A stretch of DNA of 64,000 nucleotides. Origin: Bradyrhizobium barranii subsp. barranii. GTDB taxonomy: Bacteria > Pseudomonadota > Alphaproteobacteria > Rhizobiales > Xanthobacteraceae. The DNA lies in NCBI RefSeq assembly GCF_017565645.3, contig NZ_CP086136.1:3393501-3457500 (forward strand), written 5' to 3'. Below are positions 8,418 to 17,652 of the stretch, one piece after another; position 1 is the stretch's first letter, and every line of letters starts with the position of its first letter. The notes beneath the pieces were generated by a model, which had not been told where the DNA came from, made no database searches, and saw only the letters and a list, made by a program, of their open reading frames with translations. Made by a program: the position numbers and the translations under genes.

Positions 8418-9632
8418 TCAGGCGAAATCCTGCGTCAGGGTGGCAGCGAACTGCTCCAGCGCCCAGTCGACCTCATCGCTGGTGATCACCAGCGGCGGGG
8501 CGATGCGGATCGTGTGCCCATGGGTGTCCTTGGCGAGGATACCCTTGCCCTGGAGCGCCTCGCAGTAGCGGCGCGCGGGGCCGGCCTCTGGATGCAGCTC
8601 GACCGCCAGCATCAGGCCGCGCCCGCGTACGTCGCGGATCGTGTTGGCGCGAATGTCCTTCAAGCCTTCCAGAAGGCGCGCGCCCAGCCTGGCCGCGTTC
8701 TCGATCATGCCTTCCTCGACCAGCACGCGCATCGCCGCGCGCGCCACCGCGCAGGCAAGCGGGTTGCCGCCGAAGGTTGAGCCATGCTGTCCGGGCCTCA
8801 ATGTCCCGAGCACCTCGTTGTTCGAGAGCACGGCCGACACCGGATAGAAGCCACCGGACAAGGCTTTGCCGAGCAGGGTCACGTCCGCCTCGATTCCCTC
8901 GTGTTGTTCGGCGAGCAGCTTGCCGGTGCGGCCGAGCCCGGTCTGGATCTCGTCGAGCACCAGCATGACGTTGTTGGCCGTGCAGAGCTCCCGCACCCTG
9001 GCGAAATAGCCGACTGGTGGAATGATGACACCGGCTTCGCCCTGGATCGGCTCGACCAGAAAGGCGACGGTGTTTTGCGTGATCGCTGCTTCGAGCGCTG
9101 CGGCGTCGCCGAACGGGATGATCTTGAAGCCCGGCGCGAACGGTCCAAAGTGTGTGCGGGTCTCAGGGTCTGTTGAAAAGCCGATGACGCCCAGCGTGCG
9201 TCCGTGGAAATTATCGGCGCAGACGATGATCTCGGCCTGGCCGTCCGGCACGCCCTTCACCTCGTAGCCCCATTTGCGCACCGACTTGATCGCGCTTTCG
9301 ACCGCCTCGGCGCCGCTGTTCATCGGCAGCACCTTGTGGGAGCCAGTCAGCGCCGCGATCTCTTCGTAGAACGGGGCGAGCTGGTCGTTGTGGAAGGCGC
9401 GTGAGGTCAGCGTCAGACGGTGTGCCTGTTCCACCATCGCCGCTAGGATCTTGGGGTGGCAATGGCCCTGGCTGACCGCGGAATAGGCCGAGAGGCAATC
9501 GAGATAACGGTTGCCGTCGGTATCCCAGACCCAGACACCTTCGCCGCGCGACAGGACGACCCCGATCGGTTCGTAATTACGGGCGCCAAAGCGCGCTTCT
9601 GTTGCGAGGAAATCAATGACGGACGAGCTCAT
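8418..9632 (-). CDS. rocD: Ornithine--oxo-acid aminotransferase
   Basis: The 404-residue protein fits class III PLP aminotransferases of the ornithine delta-aminotransferase type. It moves the delta-amino group of ornithine to 2-oxoglutarate and gives glutamate semialdehyde, a step in arginine and ornithine use. The PLP lysine is K256 in LLGKALSGG. The cofactor aspartate is in [14 protein letters not shown], and the phosphate-binding loop is in MNSGAEAVE. The near-N-terminal [15 protein letters not shown] block is typical of RocD. Length matches the family (about 400). It is transcribed alone on the minus strand, with a 111-base gap to the LTXXQ gene and a 195-base leader region upstream. Confidence 0.93.
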   Translation of the reverse strand: MSSSVIDFLATEARFGARNYEPIGVVLSRGEGVWVWDTDGNRYLDCLSAYSAVSQGHCHPKILAAMVEQAHRLTLTSRAFHNDQLAPFYEEIAALTGSHKVLPMNSGAEAVESAIKSVRKWGYEVKGVPDGQAEIIVCADNFHGRTLGVIGFSTDPETRTHFGPFAPGFKIIPFGDAAALEAAITQNTVAFLVEPIQGEAGVIIPPVGYFARVRELCTANNVMLVLDEIQTGLGRTGKLLAEQHEGIEADVTLLGKALSGGFYPVSAVLSNNEVLGTLRPGQHGSTFGGNPLACAVARAAMRVLVEEGMIENAARLGARLLEGLKDIRANTIRDVRGRGLMLAVELHPEAGPARRYCEALQGKGILAKDTHGHTIRIAPPLVITSDEVDWALEQFAATLTQDFA

Positions 9633-9827
9633 CTTTCGTCACTCCATTGCTGCGTGCCGGCGTCAACCGACTGCACCGCGCTCAAATTGATCCTGGCATC
9701 GGCGAGGTGCGCGACGCCGCTGATTTGCCTCCCCTCGTCAAATGGTTATGCGGATCCACAGAGGCAATCTTCCGCCAACCTCCGCTACTGTGCATGGGGT
9801 TGTTTTCGACATTTTTGTTTTAGGCCC

Positions 9828-11069
9828 TCAGCCGATCGCGCAGGGCACGCTCAGGAAGCCGCGGAACCGCACCCGTCCGCCCCGCACCGGATGGCCGCTC
9901 ACGGCATAGTTCGGGAAGCGCGCCAGGAAACGCGAGATCGCGATCGCGCCTTCGAGCCGCGCCAGCGCCATGCCGGCGCATTGATGCGCGCCGGTGGCGA
10001 AGGCGAGATGCCGGTTCGGCGCGCGCGCGATGTCGAAGCGTTCGGGCTCCAGAAACTGGGCGGGATCGCGGTTGGCCGCCCCGATGCACAGCGTCACCGA
10101 CGTGCCGGCGTCGAGCATGACGCCGCCGAGCTCGATCTTCTCTGTCGTCATGCGGTTGCCGAGCTGGTTCGAGCTCTCGTAGCGCAGCATCTCCTCGACG
10201 GCAGTCTTGATCATGTCGGAGTTTTCGATCAGCCGCTGCTTCTGGTCCGGATTCCGGTGCAACGCGACGAGGCCGTTGCCGATCAGATTGGTGGTGGTCT
10301 CGTGCCCGGCGTTGAGCAGGAAGATGCAGTTGTGCAGCAGCTCCTTCTCGGTCAGCCGCTCGCCGTTCTCCTCGCCGCTGCCTTCTCCCTGGATCAGGCG
10401 CGTCAGCACGTCACGCTCGGGATTGCCCGGCTTTTGGCGCCTGCGCGCGACCAGGGTTTCGAGATAGGCGAGGAAGTCCTTCACCGCCTTGTTGCCGCGC
10501 GCAGCCACTTCGGGCGACACCACCGGCTCGAGTGCACCGAGGATCGCAAGCGACCAGTCGCGCAGCGGCTCGCGTTCGTCGTGGGGAACGTCGAGCAGAT
10601 TGCCGATCACTTCGATGGGGATCGACGCGGCGAAGTCGTCGATCAGCTCGCAAGCCCCCTTGGCGGCGATGGCATCGAGCAGGCCGTCGACCAGCTTGAC
10701 GATATCAGGCTCCATCCCTGCGATCGCTCGCGGCGACAGCGCGCCCATGATCAGGCGGCGCACGCGGGTGTGGGCGGGCGGGTCGTTGAAGACGAGGCTC
10801 GTGGTGTGGTGCTCGTAGAGCGGGGTGTCGCCGTATTTCGGCGCGAACTCCCGCTTCTTGTCCGAACTGAACGACTTTGTGTTCTTGTAGGCGGTGACGA
10901 GATCGTCATAGCGGGTCAGGAACACAGTGCCGTTGGGGAGGCGCTTGACCGGCTCGTTTTCCCGCAGTGCACGATAAGTCGGGTAGGGATCGTCGTAGAA
11001 TTCGGGTGTCAGCTTCTCCAGATCGAAATTGGCCGCCAGTTCTTTCGCACTTGCGTTCATCGCCGCCAT
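9828..11069 (-). CDS. Cytochrome P450 (soluble bacterial class)
   Basis: This 413-residue P450 has all key motifs: AGHETT at 254-259 in the oxygen-binding I helix, the ExxR pair E293/R296, and the heme loop FATGAHQCAG with the proximal Cys364. It has no membrane anchor or fused reductase, so it needs separate ferredoxin partners, which are not in this window. A second in-frame ATG three codons downstream is equally possible as the start. The gene diverges from a split TPP-dependent decarboxylase 99 bases away, which suggests shared regulation. The substrate is unknown. Confidence 0.92.
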   Translation of the reverse strand: MAAMNASAKELAANFDLEKLTPEFYDDPYPTYRALRENEPVKRLPNGTVFLTRYDDLVTAYKNTKSFSSDKKREFAPKYGDTPLYEHHTTSLVFNDPPAHTRVRRLIMGALSPRAIAGMEPDIVKLVDGLLDAIAAKGACELIDDFAASIPIEVIGNLLDVPHDEREPLRDWSLAILGALEPVVSPEVAARGNKAVKDFLAYLETLVARRRQKPGNPERDVLTRLIQGEGSGEENGERLTEKELLHNCIFLLNAGHETTTNLIGNGLVALHRNPDQKQRLIENSDMIKTAVEEMLRYESSNQLGNRMTTEKIELGGVMLDAGTSVTLCIGAANRDPAQFLEPERFDIARAPNRHLAFATGAHQCAGMALARLEGAIAISRFLARFPNYAVSGHPVRGGRVRFRGFLSVPCAIG

Positions 11070-11168
11070 ACTCGCCGGTTGAGACCGATATGCTGTTTTC
11101 GCTCTTTCGAGCGGCTCGGCTCACCGTCTACAGTCGTGTCGTGATTTGCAAGCCGACCGGACAGGAAA

Positions 11169-11711
11169 ATGCACGCCCGCGCTGACGCTGCCGACACGGC
11201 CCCGAATTGGCCCGACGATATCTTCGCGACATTGCAACGCTTCGACGTGCGGCAGGTGCCTTACCTGCCCGACGCCGGCCATTCGAAGCTGATCCAGCGC
11301 GTGCTGGCCTCATCCACGATGCGCGGCATTCCGCTGACGACGGAGGAGGAGGGCGTCGCGCTCCTGGCCGGGGCCTGGACCGGCGGACAGCGTGGCGTGC
11401 TTCTGATGCAGTCGAGCGGCGTCGGCAATTGCATCAACATGCTGTCGATGATCCCGATCCTGCGCTTTCCGTTCCTCACGCTCGTGACCATGCGCGGCGA
11501 GTGGGGCGAGTTCAATCCATGGCAGGTGCCGATGGGATCGACCACGCAGGGCGTGTTCGAACTCTCGGGCGTCCAGGTGCTGCGCGCGTCCAATGCGGCC
11601 GAGGTGCCGGCCGTGCTGGAGGCGGCCGCAGCGCAGGCCTACAACGCGCTCACGCCCACCGCCGTCCTGCTGTCGCAGCGCCTGATCGGCGCCAAGGTTT
11701 TCACCAAATGA
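11169..11711 (+). CDS. TPP-dependent decarboxylase, alpha (PYR-domain) subunit, sulfopyruvate/phosphonopyruvate type
   Basis: The 180-residue protein matches the pyrimidine-binding half of TPP enzymes in the split form seen in sulfopyruvate decarboxylase (ComD) and phosphonopyruvate decarboxylase. The glutamate that activates TPP is probably in LTTEEEGVALLAGAW. The stretch LLMQSSGVGNCINML is characteristic of this group. The stop overlaps the start of the beta-subunit gene (ATGA), consistent with a complex made in equal amounts. Decarboxylation of a 2-oxo acid carrying an acidic group is the family expectation. The natural substrate here cannot be decided. Confidence 0.8.
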   Translation: MHARADAADTAPNWPDDIFATLQRFDVRQVPYLPDAGHSKLIQRVLASSTMRGIPLTTEEEGVALLAGAWTGGQRGVLLMQSSGVGNCINMLSMIPILRFPFLTLVTMRGEWGEFNPWQVPMGSTTQGVFELSGVQVLRASNAAEVPAVLEAAAAQAYNALTPTAVLLSQRLIGAKVFTK

Positions 11712-12298
11712 GCAAGGCCAATCTCCTCGACCGCCGCCAGGTGGTGTCTACCCTGCTTGCGAACCGCAAGGACGTGGTTGCGATCGGCGGCCTCGGGGCC
11801 TCCACCAACGACATGTGTGCCGCCGGCGACCACGCGCGCAACTTCTACCTCTGGGGCGGCATGGGCGGCGCGGCGATGATCGGGCTTGGTCTGGCGCTGG
11901 CGCAACCAAAACTGCCGGTGCTGGTCATCACCGGCGACGGCGAGATGCTGATGGGGATGGGGAGCCTTGCCACCATCGGCCTGCAGAAGCCGTCCAACCT
12001 CTCGATCGTGGTGCTCGACAACGAGGCCTATGGCGAGACCGGCGGCCAGACCAGCCACACCTCCGCGGCCGCCGACCTCGTCGGCGTCGCCAGGGCCTGC
12101 GGCATCGGGGACGCCCGCGCGATCTCGACCATGGCCGAGGTCGAGGCCTTCGCCAAAGTAGTCCACGACATCTCGGCGGGGCCGCGATTTGCCAATGTGA
12201 AGATCGACAGCGCCAGCCTGGAACAGATTCTCCCAGTCCGGGACGGCACTTACATCGTCAACCGGATCCGTGGCGATCTCGGCTTCCAGCCGATCTAG
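11708..12298 (+). CDS. TPP-dependent decarboxylase, beta (TPP-binding) subunit, sulfopyruvate/phosphonopyruvate type
   Basis: From the ATG at 11708 the product has 196 residues and corresponds to the PP domain that binds the diphosphate of TPP through Mg2+. The motif GDGEMLMGMG, ending at the asparagine of LDNEAYGETGG, is the classic GDG-N TPP signature. The start overlaps the alpha-subunit stop by 4 bases. A longer upstream reading in the same frame exists only because it shadows the alpha gene. No sulfolactate or phosphonate genes lie next to it, so its pathway is open. Confidence 0.82.
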   Translation: MSKANLLDRRQVVSTLLANRKDVVAIGGLGASTNDMCAAGDHARNFYLWGGMGGAAMIGLGLALAQPKLPVLVITGDGEMLMGMGSLATIGLQKPSNLSIVVLDNEAYGETGGQTSHTSAAADLVGVARACGIGDARAISTMAEVEAFAKVVHDISAGPRFANVKIDSASLEQILPVRDGTYIVNRIRGDLGFQPI

Positions 12299-12404
12299 CC
12301 CCACTTGGCTCCGTCCTGAGCAACGTCCCGGGCCCTCCGGGCGCGGAAGTGTGGCCATTTTCCAACAAGTTTGTACCCACGTAGGTTGCGCCGCAGCATT
12401 CTGC

Positions 12405-12439
12405 TTGACTTTTGCGTGGGTGAGTGCTTACTCACTAAC
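12405..12439 (+). promoter_or_regulatory. Promoter and TetR-type operator of the efflux operon
   Basis: The palindrome GTGAGT-N4-ACTCAC (12420-12435) ends 4 bases before the tetR start. A possible -35 TTGACT (12405-12410) and a weak -10 TTACTC (12428-12433) are spaced by 17 bases, so the palindrome covers the -10. Autorepression by the TetR protein is the natural reading. There is no Shine-Dalgarno sequence between here and the ATG at 12440. Confidence 0.6.
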
Positions 12440-13141
12440 ATGAGCTCACTGCGAATGACGAGCGACCTGAGGCGTCAATTGATCCTCGGTGCCGCAAAAC
12501 GCTGCTTTGCCCGACACGGCTATACCGGCACCACGACCAAGAGCGTGGCGGCCGCCGCAGCCATTTCCGAGGCGCTGCTGTTCAAGCATTTTCCGTCCAA
12601 GGCGGCGCTCTACGCCGAGATCCTCAGCGACGAGTGCGAAGCCGATCCGGCACTGACGGACCTGCTCGAGCGGGAGCCTTCGACGGCCACGCTGGTCGAG
12701 TTGATCCGCGGCATGGTCCAGCATTTTCTCCACATCGCCGACGGGCCTGATCAGGAAGAGGCGCAGCGCCTGCGACTGATGGCCACCAGCCATCTGGATG
12801 ACGGCGAATTCGCCCGTCTGCTATATGCCAAGATCGAGAAGCTGATCGGGGCGGTCTTCCTCGCCTCGCTCGAGCGTGCGGTTGCCAGCGGTGACGCGCG
12901 GCCGTTCAGCGGCGATCCGCTCAACCTGTTCTGGTTCGCGCATCATTCGGTGATGATGGCTGCGCTGACCAGGCTGCCGGCCACGCCCTGCCTCGTCTAC
13001 GGCAAGGCGAACGATCTGGAGCGGCAGCTCTGTGAGTTTCTCCTGAGGGGTATCGGACTTAACGACGCCGCAATTGCTTCGCATTTGGGCCGCGATCAGG
13101 CCGCGGATGCGGGCAAGACGGCGATTGCAGAAAGCGCATGA
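12440..13141 (+). CDS. TetR/AcrR family transcriptional regulator
   Basis: The 233-residue protein has an N-terminal helix-turn-helix: the stretch ILGAAKRCFARHGYTGTTT and the recognition-helix region ISEALLFKHFPSKAALYAEIL are typical TetR. The C-terminal two-thirds is the variable ligand-binding domain. I chose the ATG at 12440. A longer frame back to 12371 would run over the operator, and an internal ATG at 12455 is possible. The gene sits one base ahead of the RND adaptor gene, so it probably controls the pump operon and itself. The inducer is unknown. Confidence 0.88.
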   Translation: MSSLRMTSDLRRQLILGAAKRCFARHGYTGTTTKSVAAAAAISEALLFKHFPSKAALYAEILSDECEADPALTDLLEREPSTATLVELIRGMVQHFLHIADGPDQEEAQRLRLMATSHLDDGEFARLLYAKIEKLIGAVFLASLERAVASGDARPFSGDPLNLFWFAHHSVMMAALTRLPATPCLVYGKANDLERQLCEFLLRGIGLNDAAIASHLGRDQAADAGKTAIAESA

Positions 13142-13142
13142 C

Positions 13143-14336
13143 ATGAACATCGTAACCGAACACAAGATTTCGGGCGAACCGATCGACACCAAGGCTCCCA
13201 AGCGTCCGGTCAGGCCGGTGCTGTGGTTCATCATCGTCGGCACGCTCCTGGGCGTGCTCGTTGGCGGCCTCGTCTGGTTCAATTACTTCCGCGGCCAGAT
13301 GATCAAGCAGTTCTTCGCCAACAACAAGCCGCCGCCGACCGCAGTCAGCGCGGCCGAGGCGAAGTCCGAGGTGGTGCCGAACTTGCTCACCGCAGTCGGT
13401 GGCCTTGCCGCCGTGCACCAGGTCGACGTCAGCGCCGACGTCAACGGCCGCGTCACCGAGATCAAGTTCGAGCCGGGTACGCATGTCGATGCCGGCACGC
13501 CACTGGTGCAGTTCTTCGACATGCCGGAGCAGGGCGACCTCGCCAACTACAAGGCGCAGGCAACCGTCGCACAGCTCTCGCTCGACCGCGCCAAGCAGCT
13601 GGCATCGCGCCAGTTCGGCCCGCAGGCGACCGTCGATAACGCGCAGGCCGCCTACGATCAGGCGCTGGCCGGCATCGCCAAGACCGAGGCGGTGATCTCG
13701 CAGAAGCTGGTGCGTGCGCCGTTCTCCGGCGATCTCGGCGTCCGCAAGGTCGAAGTCGGCCAGTACCTGACGGCCGGCACGGCGATCGTCTCGCTGACCG
13801 ATCTGTCGGAGCTGTGGGCCAACTTCACGGTGACCGAAAAGGACTCGGGCAACCTCAAGGTCGGCCAGCCGGTCCGGCTCAAGGTCGACGCCTACCCCGG
13901 CCGCACCTTCGATGCCAAGATCACCACGATCGAGCCGCAGGTCGCGGCCGACACCCGCAACATCCGCGTGCAGGCGACGGTCGCCAATCCGGAGAAGATC
14001 CTGAAGCCGGGCATGTTCGTGACCACGACGGTGGTGCTGCCGGCGAAGCCGGCCGTGATCACCGTGCCGGAAACGGCGGTCGATTACACGCTGTACGGCG
14101 ACTCCGTGTTCGTGATCACCGAGAAGAAGGAAGAGGACGGCAAGACCAGCCTCTCCGCAGTGCGCACGTTCGTGCAGACCGGCAGCCGGGTCGACGGTCG
14201 CGTCGAAATCATCAAGGGCGTGAAGGTGGGCGACAAGGTCGTCGCTGTCGGCCAGCTCAAGCTGCAATCGGGCGCCCCAGTTGCGATCTCGACCGATCCG
14301 GCGCCGCAGATCCCGGCGCAGCCGCCGCGCTACTGA
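13143..14336 (+). CDS. RND efflux periplasmic adaptor (membrane fusion protein)
   Basis: The protein has 397 residues from the ATG at 13143, one base after the tetR stop. It has one N-terminal membrane anchor (about residues 26-46, VLWFIIVGTLLGVLVGGLVWF), then a biotinyl-lipoyl half (VSADVNGRVTEIKFEPGTHVDAGTPL), a short hairpin, and the second lipoyl half ending in VRAPFSGDLGVRKVEVGQYL. Beta-barrel and membrane-proximal domains follow. This is the HlyD/AcrA-type layout that links the inner-membrane pump to a TolC-like channel. No outer-membrane channel gene is found nearby. Confidence 0.92.
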   Translation: MNIVTEHKISGEPIDTKAPKRPVRPVLWFIIVGTLLGVLVGGLVWFNYFRGQMIKQFFANNKPPPTAVSAAEAKSEVVPNLLTAVGGLAAVHQVDVSADVNGRVTEIKFEPGTHVDAGTPLVQFFDMPEQGDLANYKAQATVAQLSLDRAKQLASRQFGPQATVDNAQAAYDQALAGIAKTEAVISQKLVRAPFSGDLGVRKVEVGQYLTAGTAIVSLTDLSELWANFTVTEKDSGNLKVGQPVRLKVDAYPGRTFDAKITTIEPQVAADTRNIRVQATVANPEKILKPGMFVTTTVVLPAKPAVITVPETAVDYTLYGDSVFVITEKKEEDGKTSLSAVRTFVQTGSRVDGRVEIIKGVKVGDKVVAVGQLKLQSGAPVAISTDPAPQIPAQPPRY

Positions 14337-14350
14337 TCCAATACATCCAG

Positions 14351-14373
14351 GTGATCCGGCCTCGCCGGGTCAC
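14351..14373 (+). terminator. Intercistronic hairpin between adaptor and pump genes
   Basis: GTGATCCGGC pairs with GCCGGGTCAC (one G-U) around a CTC loop and is followed by TTTTCTT. It looks like a rho-independent terminator placed inside the operon, so it may act as a partial terminator or as an RNA stabiliser for the adaptor message. Confidence 0.5.
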
Positions 14374-14406
14374 TTTTCTTGAGACAAAGAAATCGAGATC
14401 GCCGCG

Positions 14407-17400
14407 ATGCGCTTTACCGATATTTTCATCAAGCGACCGGTCCTGTCGGTCGTCGTCAGTCTGCTGATCCTGCTGATCGGCCTGCGCGCGGCGATGGTGC
14501 TGCCGATCCGGCAATATCCGAAGCTGTCGAACACGGTCATCAACATCACGACCGTCTATCCCGGCGCGTCCGCAGACCTGATCCAGGGCTTCATCACGAC
14601 GCCGATCGAGCAGGCGGTCGCCTCGGCCGAAGGCGTCGACTACATGACCTCGTCCTCGGTGCTCGGCACCTCGACGATCCAGGTCTACATCAAGCTGAAC
14701 TTCGATCCGAACCAGGCGCTCACCGAGGTGCTCGCCAAGACCAACTCGGTCAAGTACCTGATTCCAAAGGAATCCAACGACCCGATCGTCACCAAGACCA
14801 CCGGCCAGACCACGGCCGTGATGTATCTCGGCTTCTCCTCCGAGGAGCTGTCGGGCTCGGCGATATCAGACTATCTGACGCGTGTGGTGCAGCCGGTGCT
14901 GTCGACGGTCGACGGCGTGGCCTCGGCCGACATTCTGGGCGGCCAGACCTTTGCGATGCGGCTGTGGCTCGATCCCATGAAAATGGCCGGCCGCAACGTG
15001 TCGCCGGCCGATGTCGCCGCCGCGATCGCCGCCAACAACTTCCAGTCCGCAGCGGGGCAGACCAAGGGCTATCTGATCGTTTCCAACATCTCGACGAACA
15101 CCAGCCTGACTGACGTCAACCAGTTCAGGAAGATGATCGTCAAGGCGAAGGACGGCGGCTTTGTGCGGATGGAGGACATCGCCACAGTCGAACTCGCCGC
15201 CCAAAGCACGGATGCCAGCGTCGCCTTCAATGGCGAGCATGCGATCTTCATTGGCGTGAACGCGACGCCGCAGGGCAACCCGCTGACGCTGGTCAAGGGC
15301 GTGCGCGCGCTGTTCCCCGAACTCGAGCGCAATCTTCCGCCGTCGATGAAGATGAAGGTCGCCTACGACTCGACCAAGTTCATCCAGTCTTCGATCGACG
15401 AGGTGGAGAAGACGCTGGGTGAAGCCGTGATCATCGTGATCGTGGTCATCTTCCTGTTCCTGGCCTCGCTCCGTTCGGTCATCATTCCCGTCGTCACCAT
15501 TCCGCTGTCGATGATCGGCGTCTGCACCTTGATGCTGGCGTTGGGTTTCAGCTTCAACCTTCTGACCCTGCTCGCGATGGTGCTCGCGATCGGCCTCGTG
15601 GTCGACGACGCCATTGTCGTGGTGGAGAACATCCATCGCCATCTGGAGGAGGGGAAGACGCCGGTTCAGTCGGCGCTGGAAGGCGCGCGTGAAATCGTTG
15701 GGCCGGTCATCTCCATGACCATCACGCTCGCGGCGGTGTACGCGCCGATCGGCTTCCTCGGCGGCCTGACCGGTTCGCTGTTCCGCGAATTCGCCTTCAC
15801 GCTCGCGGGCTCGGTGATCGTGTCAGGTGTGATCGCGCTGACGCTGTCGCCGATGATGTGCTCTATTCTGCTCAAGAATACCGAAGAGGGCCGCTTCGCC
15901 AAGCTGGTCAACAAGGTGTTCGGCGCTTTGACGCGCTGGTATGGGCGCAGGCTCGACCGCTCGCTCGATTACAAGGCGATCACCGGTCTGTTCGCGGTGA
16001 CGATCCTCGGGCTGGTCGGCTTCCTCTACATGCACACCTCGAAGGAGCTGGCGCCTGAGGAGGACCAGGGCATCGTGTTCGCGGTGACCAAGGCGCCGAA
16101 ATACGCCAACATCGATTATGTCGATTTCTACGGCGAGAAGCTCGACGAGAAATTCCAGAAGTTCCCCGAAACCGATCTGCGCTTCGTGCTGAACGGCATC
16201 AACGGCCCGCAGGGCGGCATCGCCGGCATGCTGCTGAAGTCGTGGGACGAGCGCAAGCGCTCGTCGATCCAGTTGAAGCCGCTGGTGCAGGCCGAGCTTT
16301 CCAAGATCGAGGGCGTGCAGGCTTTCGCGTTCAACCTGCCGCCGTTGCCGGGTGGCCCCGGCGGTCTGCCGGTTCAGATGGTGATCAATTCCACCGCGGG
16401 CTTCCAGACGGTCTATGAGCAGATGGAGAAGCTGAAGGACGCCGCGCGCAAGAGCGGCATGTTCATCGTCTCCGACAGCGACCTCGCCTACAACCAGCCG
16501 AACGTGGAGGTCACGATCGACCGCACCAAGGCGCAGGATCTCGGCGTTAACATGCAGAACCTCGGCTCTACGCTCGCGGTGCTGCTCGGTGGCAACTACA
16601 TTAACCGCTTCAATCTGGAGGGCCGGTCCTACCAGGTGATCCCACAGGTGCCGCGCAGCAGCCGGCTCTCGCCGGAATCGCTCGGCGGCTATTATGTGAC
16701 GACCAACACGGGCCAGCAGCTCCCGCTGTCGACCGTGGTCTCGGTCAGGACCAAGACTGATCCGAATTCGCTGACGCATTACAATCAGCTCAATTCGGCG
16801 ACGTTCTCGGCTGTGCCGATGCCCGGCGTGACGGTCGGATCGGCGGTCGACTTCCTCGAAGGCGAGGCCAAGAAGCTGCCGGCCGGCTTCAGCCACGATT
16901 ATCTCGCGGACTCCAGGCAATACGTGCAGGAGGGCAACCAGCTTGCGATCACCTTCGGTTTTGCGTTGATCATCATCTTCCTGGTGCTGGCGGCGCAGTT
17001 CGAGAGCCTGCGTGACCCGTTCGTGATCATGATCTCGGTGCCGATGGCGATCGTGGGTGCGCTGATCCCGCTGTTCTTTGGCATGGCGACCATGAACATC
17101 TACACCCAGGTCGGTCTGCTGACCCTGGTCGGGCTGATCACCAAGCACGGCATCCTGATGGTGGAGTTCGCCAACGAGCTCCAGGTCAACGAGCGGCTCG
17201 ACCGCCGCTCGGCCATCGAGATGTCGGCCCGCATTCGTCTGCGGCCGATCCTGATGACCACGGCTGCGATGGTGACCGGCCTGATCCCGCTCCTGACTGC
17301 GTCCGGCGCGGGCGCGGCCAGCCGCTTCTCGATCGGCCTCGTGGTGGTCGCCGGCATGTCGATCGGTACGCTGTTCACGCTGTTCGTGCTGCCCGCAGTC

Positions 17401-17502
17401 TACGTCGTGCTGGCAACCGACCACCGCGCGGCGGCCGATTCCGAGCGGAACAAGGAGGTCAACGATCTCGACCTCAATTCCAAGGCGCTGAGACCGACCT
17501 GA
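14407..17502 (+). CDS. RND multidrug efflux transporter permease (AcrB/MexB-like, HAE1)
   Basis: The 1031-residue inner-membrane pump starts with MRFTDIFIKRPVLS, typical of hydrophobe/amphiphile efflux RND proteins. It has 12 predicted membrane segments and two large periplasmic loops. The proton relay is intact: D400 and D401 in GLVVDDAIVVVEN of TM4 and K913 in GLITKHGILM of TM10. It is expected to form a trimer that exports drugs, solvents or host compounds with the adaptor just upstream. It is separated from the adaptor gene by 70 bases holding a hairpin, and a good terminator follows. Confidence 0.95.
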   Translation: MRFTDIFIKRPVLSVVVSLLILLIGLRAAMVLPIRQYPKLSNTVINITTVYPGASADLIQGFITTPIEQAVASAEGVDYMTSSSVLGTSTIQVYIKLNFDPNQALTEVLAKTNSVKYLIPKESNDPIVTKTTGQTTAVMYLGFSSEELSGSAISDYLTRVVQPVLSTVDGVASADILGGQTFAMRLWLDPMKMAGRNVSPADVAAAIAANNFQSAAGQTKGYLIVSNISTNTSLTDVNQFRKMIVKAKDGGFVRMEDIATVELAAQSTDASVAFNGEHAIFIGVNATPQGNPLTLVKGVRALFPELERNLPPSMKMKVAYDSTKFIQSSIDEVEKTLGEAVIIVIVVIFLFLASLRSVIIPVVTIPLSMIGVCTLMLALGFSFNLLTLLAMVLAIGLVVDDAIVVVENIHRHLEEGKTPVQSALEGAREIVGPVISMTITLAAVYAPIGFLGGLTGSLFREFAFTLAGSVIVSGVIALTLSPMMCSILLKNTEEGRFAKLVNKVFGALTRWYGRRLDRSLDYKAITGLFAVTILGLVGFLYMHTSKELAPEEDQGIVFAVTKAPKYANIDYVDFYGEKLDEKFQKFPETDLRFVLNGINGPQGGIAGMLLKSWDERKRSSIQLKPLVQAELSKIEGVQAFAFNLPPLPGGPGGLPVQMVINSTAGFQTVYEQMEKLKDAARKSGMFIVSDSDLAYNQPNVEVTIDRTKAQDLGVNMQNLGSTLAVLLGGNYINRFNLEGRSYQVIPQVPRSSRLSPESLGGYYVTTNTGQQLPLSTVVSVRTKTDPNSLTHYNQLNSATFSAVPMPGVTVGSAVDFLEGEAKKLPAGFSHDYLADSRQYVQEGNQLAITFGFALIIIFLVLAAQFESLRDPFVIMISVPMAIVGALIPLFFGMATMNIYTQVGLLTLVGLITKHGILMVEFANELQVNERLDRRSAIEMSARIRLRPILMTTAAMVTGLIPLLTASGAGAASRFSIGLVVVAGMSIGTLFTLFVLPAVYVVLATDHRAAADSERNKEVNDLDLNSKALRPT

Positions 17503-17522
17503 GCTGCAGGTCAGCGAACCAG

Positions 17523-17555
17523 AAGGGCGGCAGCGGCATCCGTTGCCGCCCTTTT
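17523..17555 (+). terminator. Rho-independent terminator after the RND operon
   Basis: AAGGGCGGCA and TGCCGCCCTT form a perfect 10-bp stem with an 11-base loop, followed by TTCATTT. It lies 20 bases after the pump stop codon. Confidence 0.75.
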
Positions 17556-17652
17556 CATTTGCCCCGCAGCCTGCGGACGCCGTCAGGCTTAGGGGGAGCC
17601 CTTTCCGCGTTGGCGAGAGACAAGTTCCGGCCTTCTTGCTAGATTCGCCGGG

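Noticed and set aside
9828..11069. Unusual heme loop in the P450
   Set aside because: FATGAHQCAG still fits F-x-x-G-x-H-x-C-x-G, so it is within the normal range.
12299..12404. Possible terminator after the decarboxylase genes
   Set aside because: The only hairpin seen has a 4-bp stem (GCCC/GGGC) and no U-run, so it was not listed.
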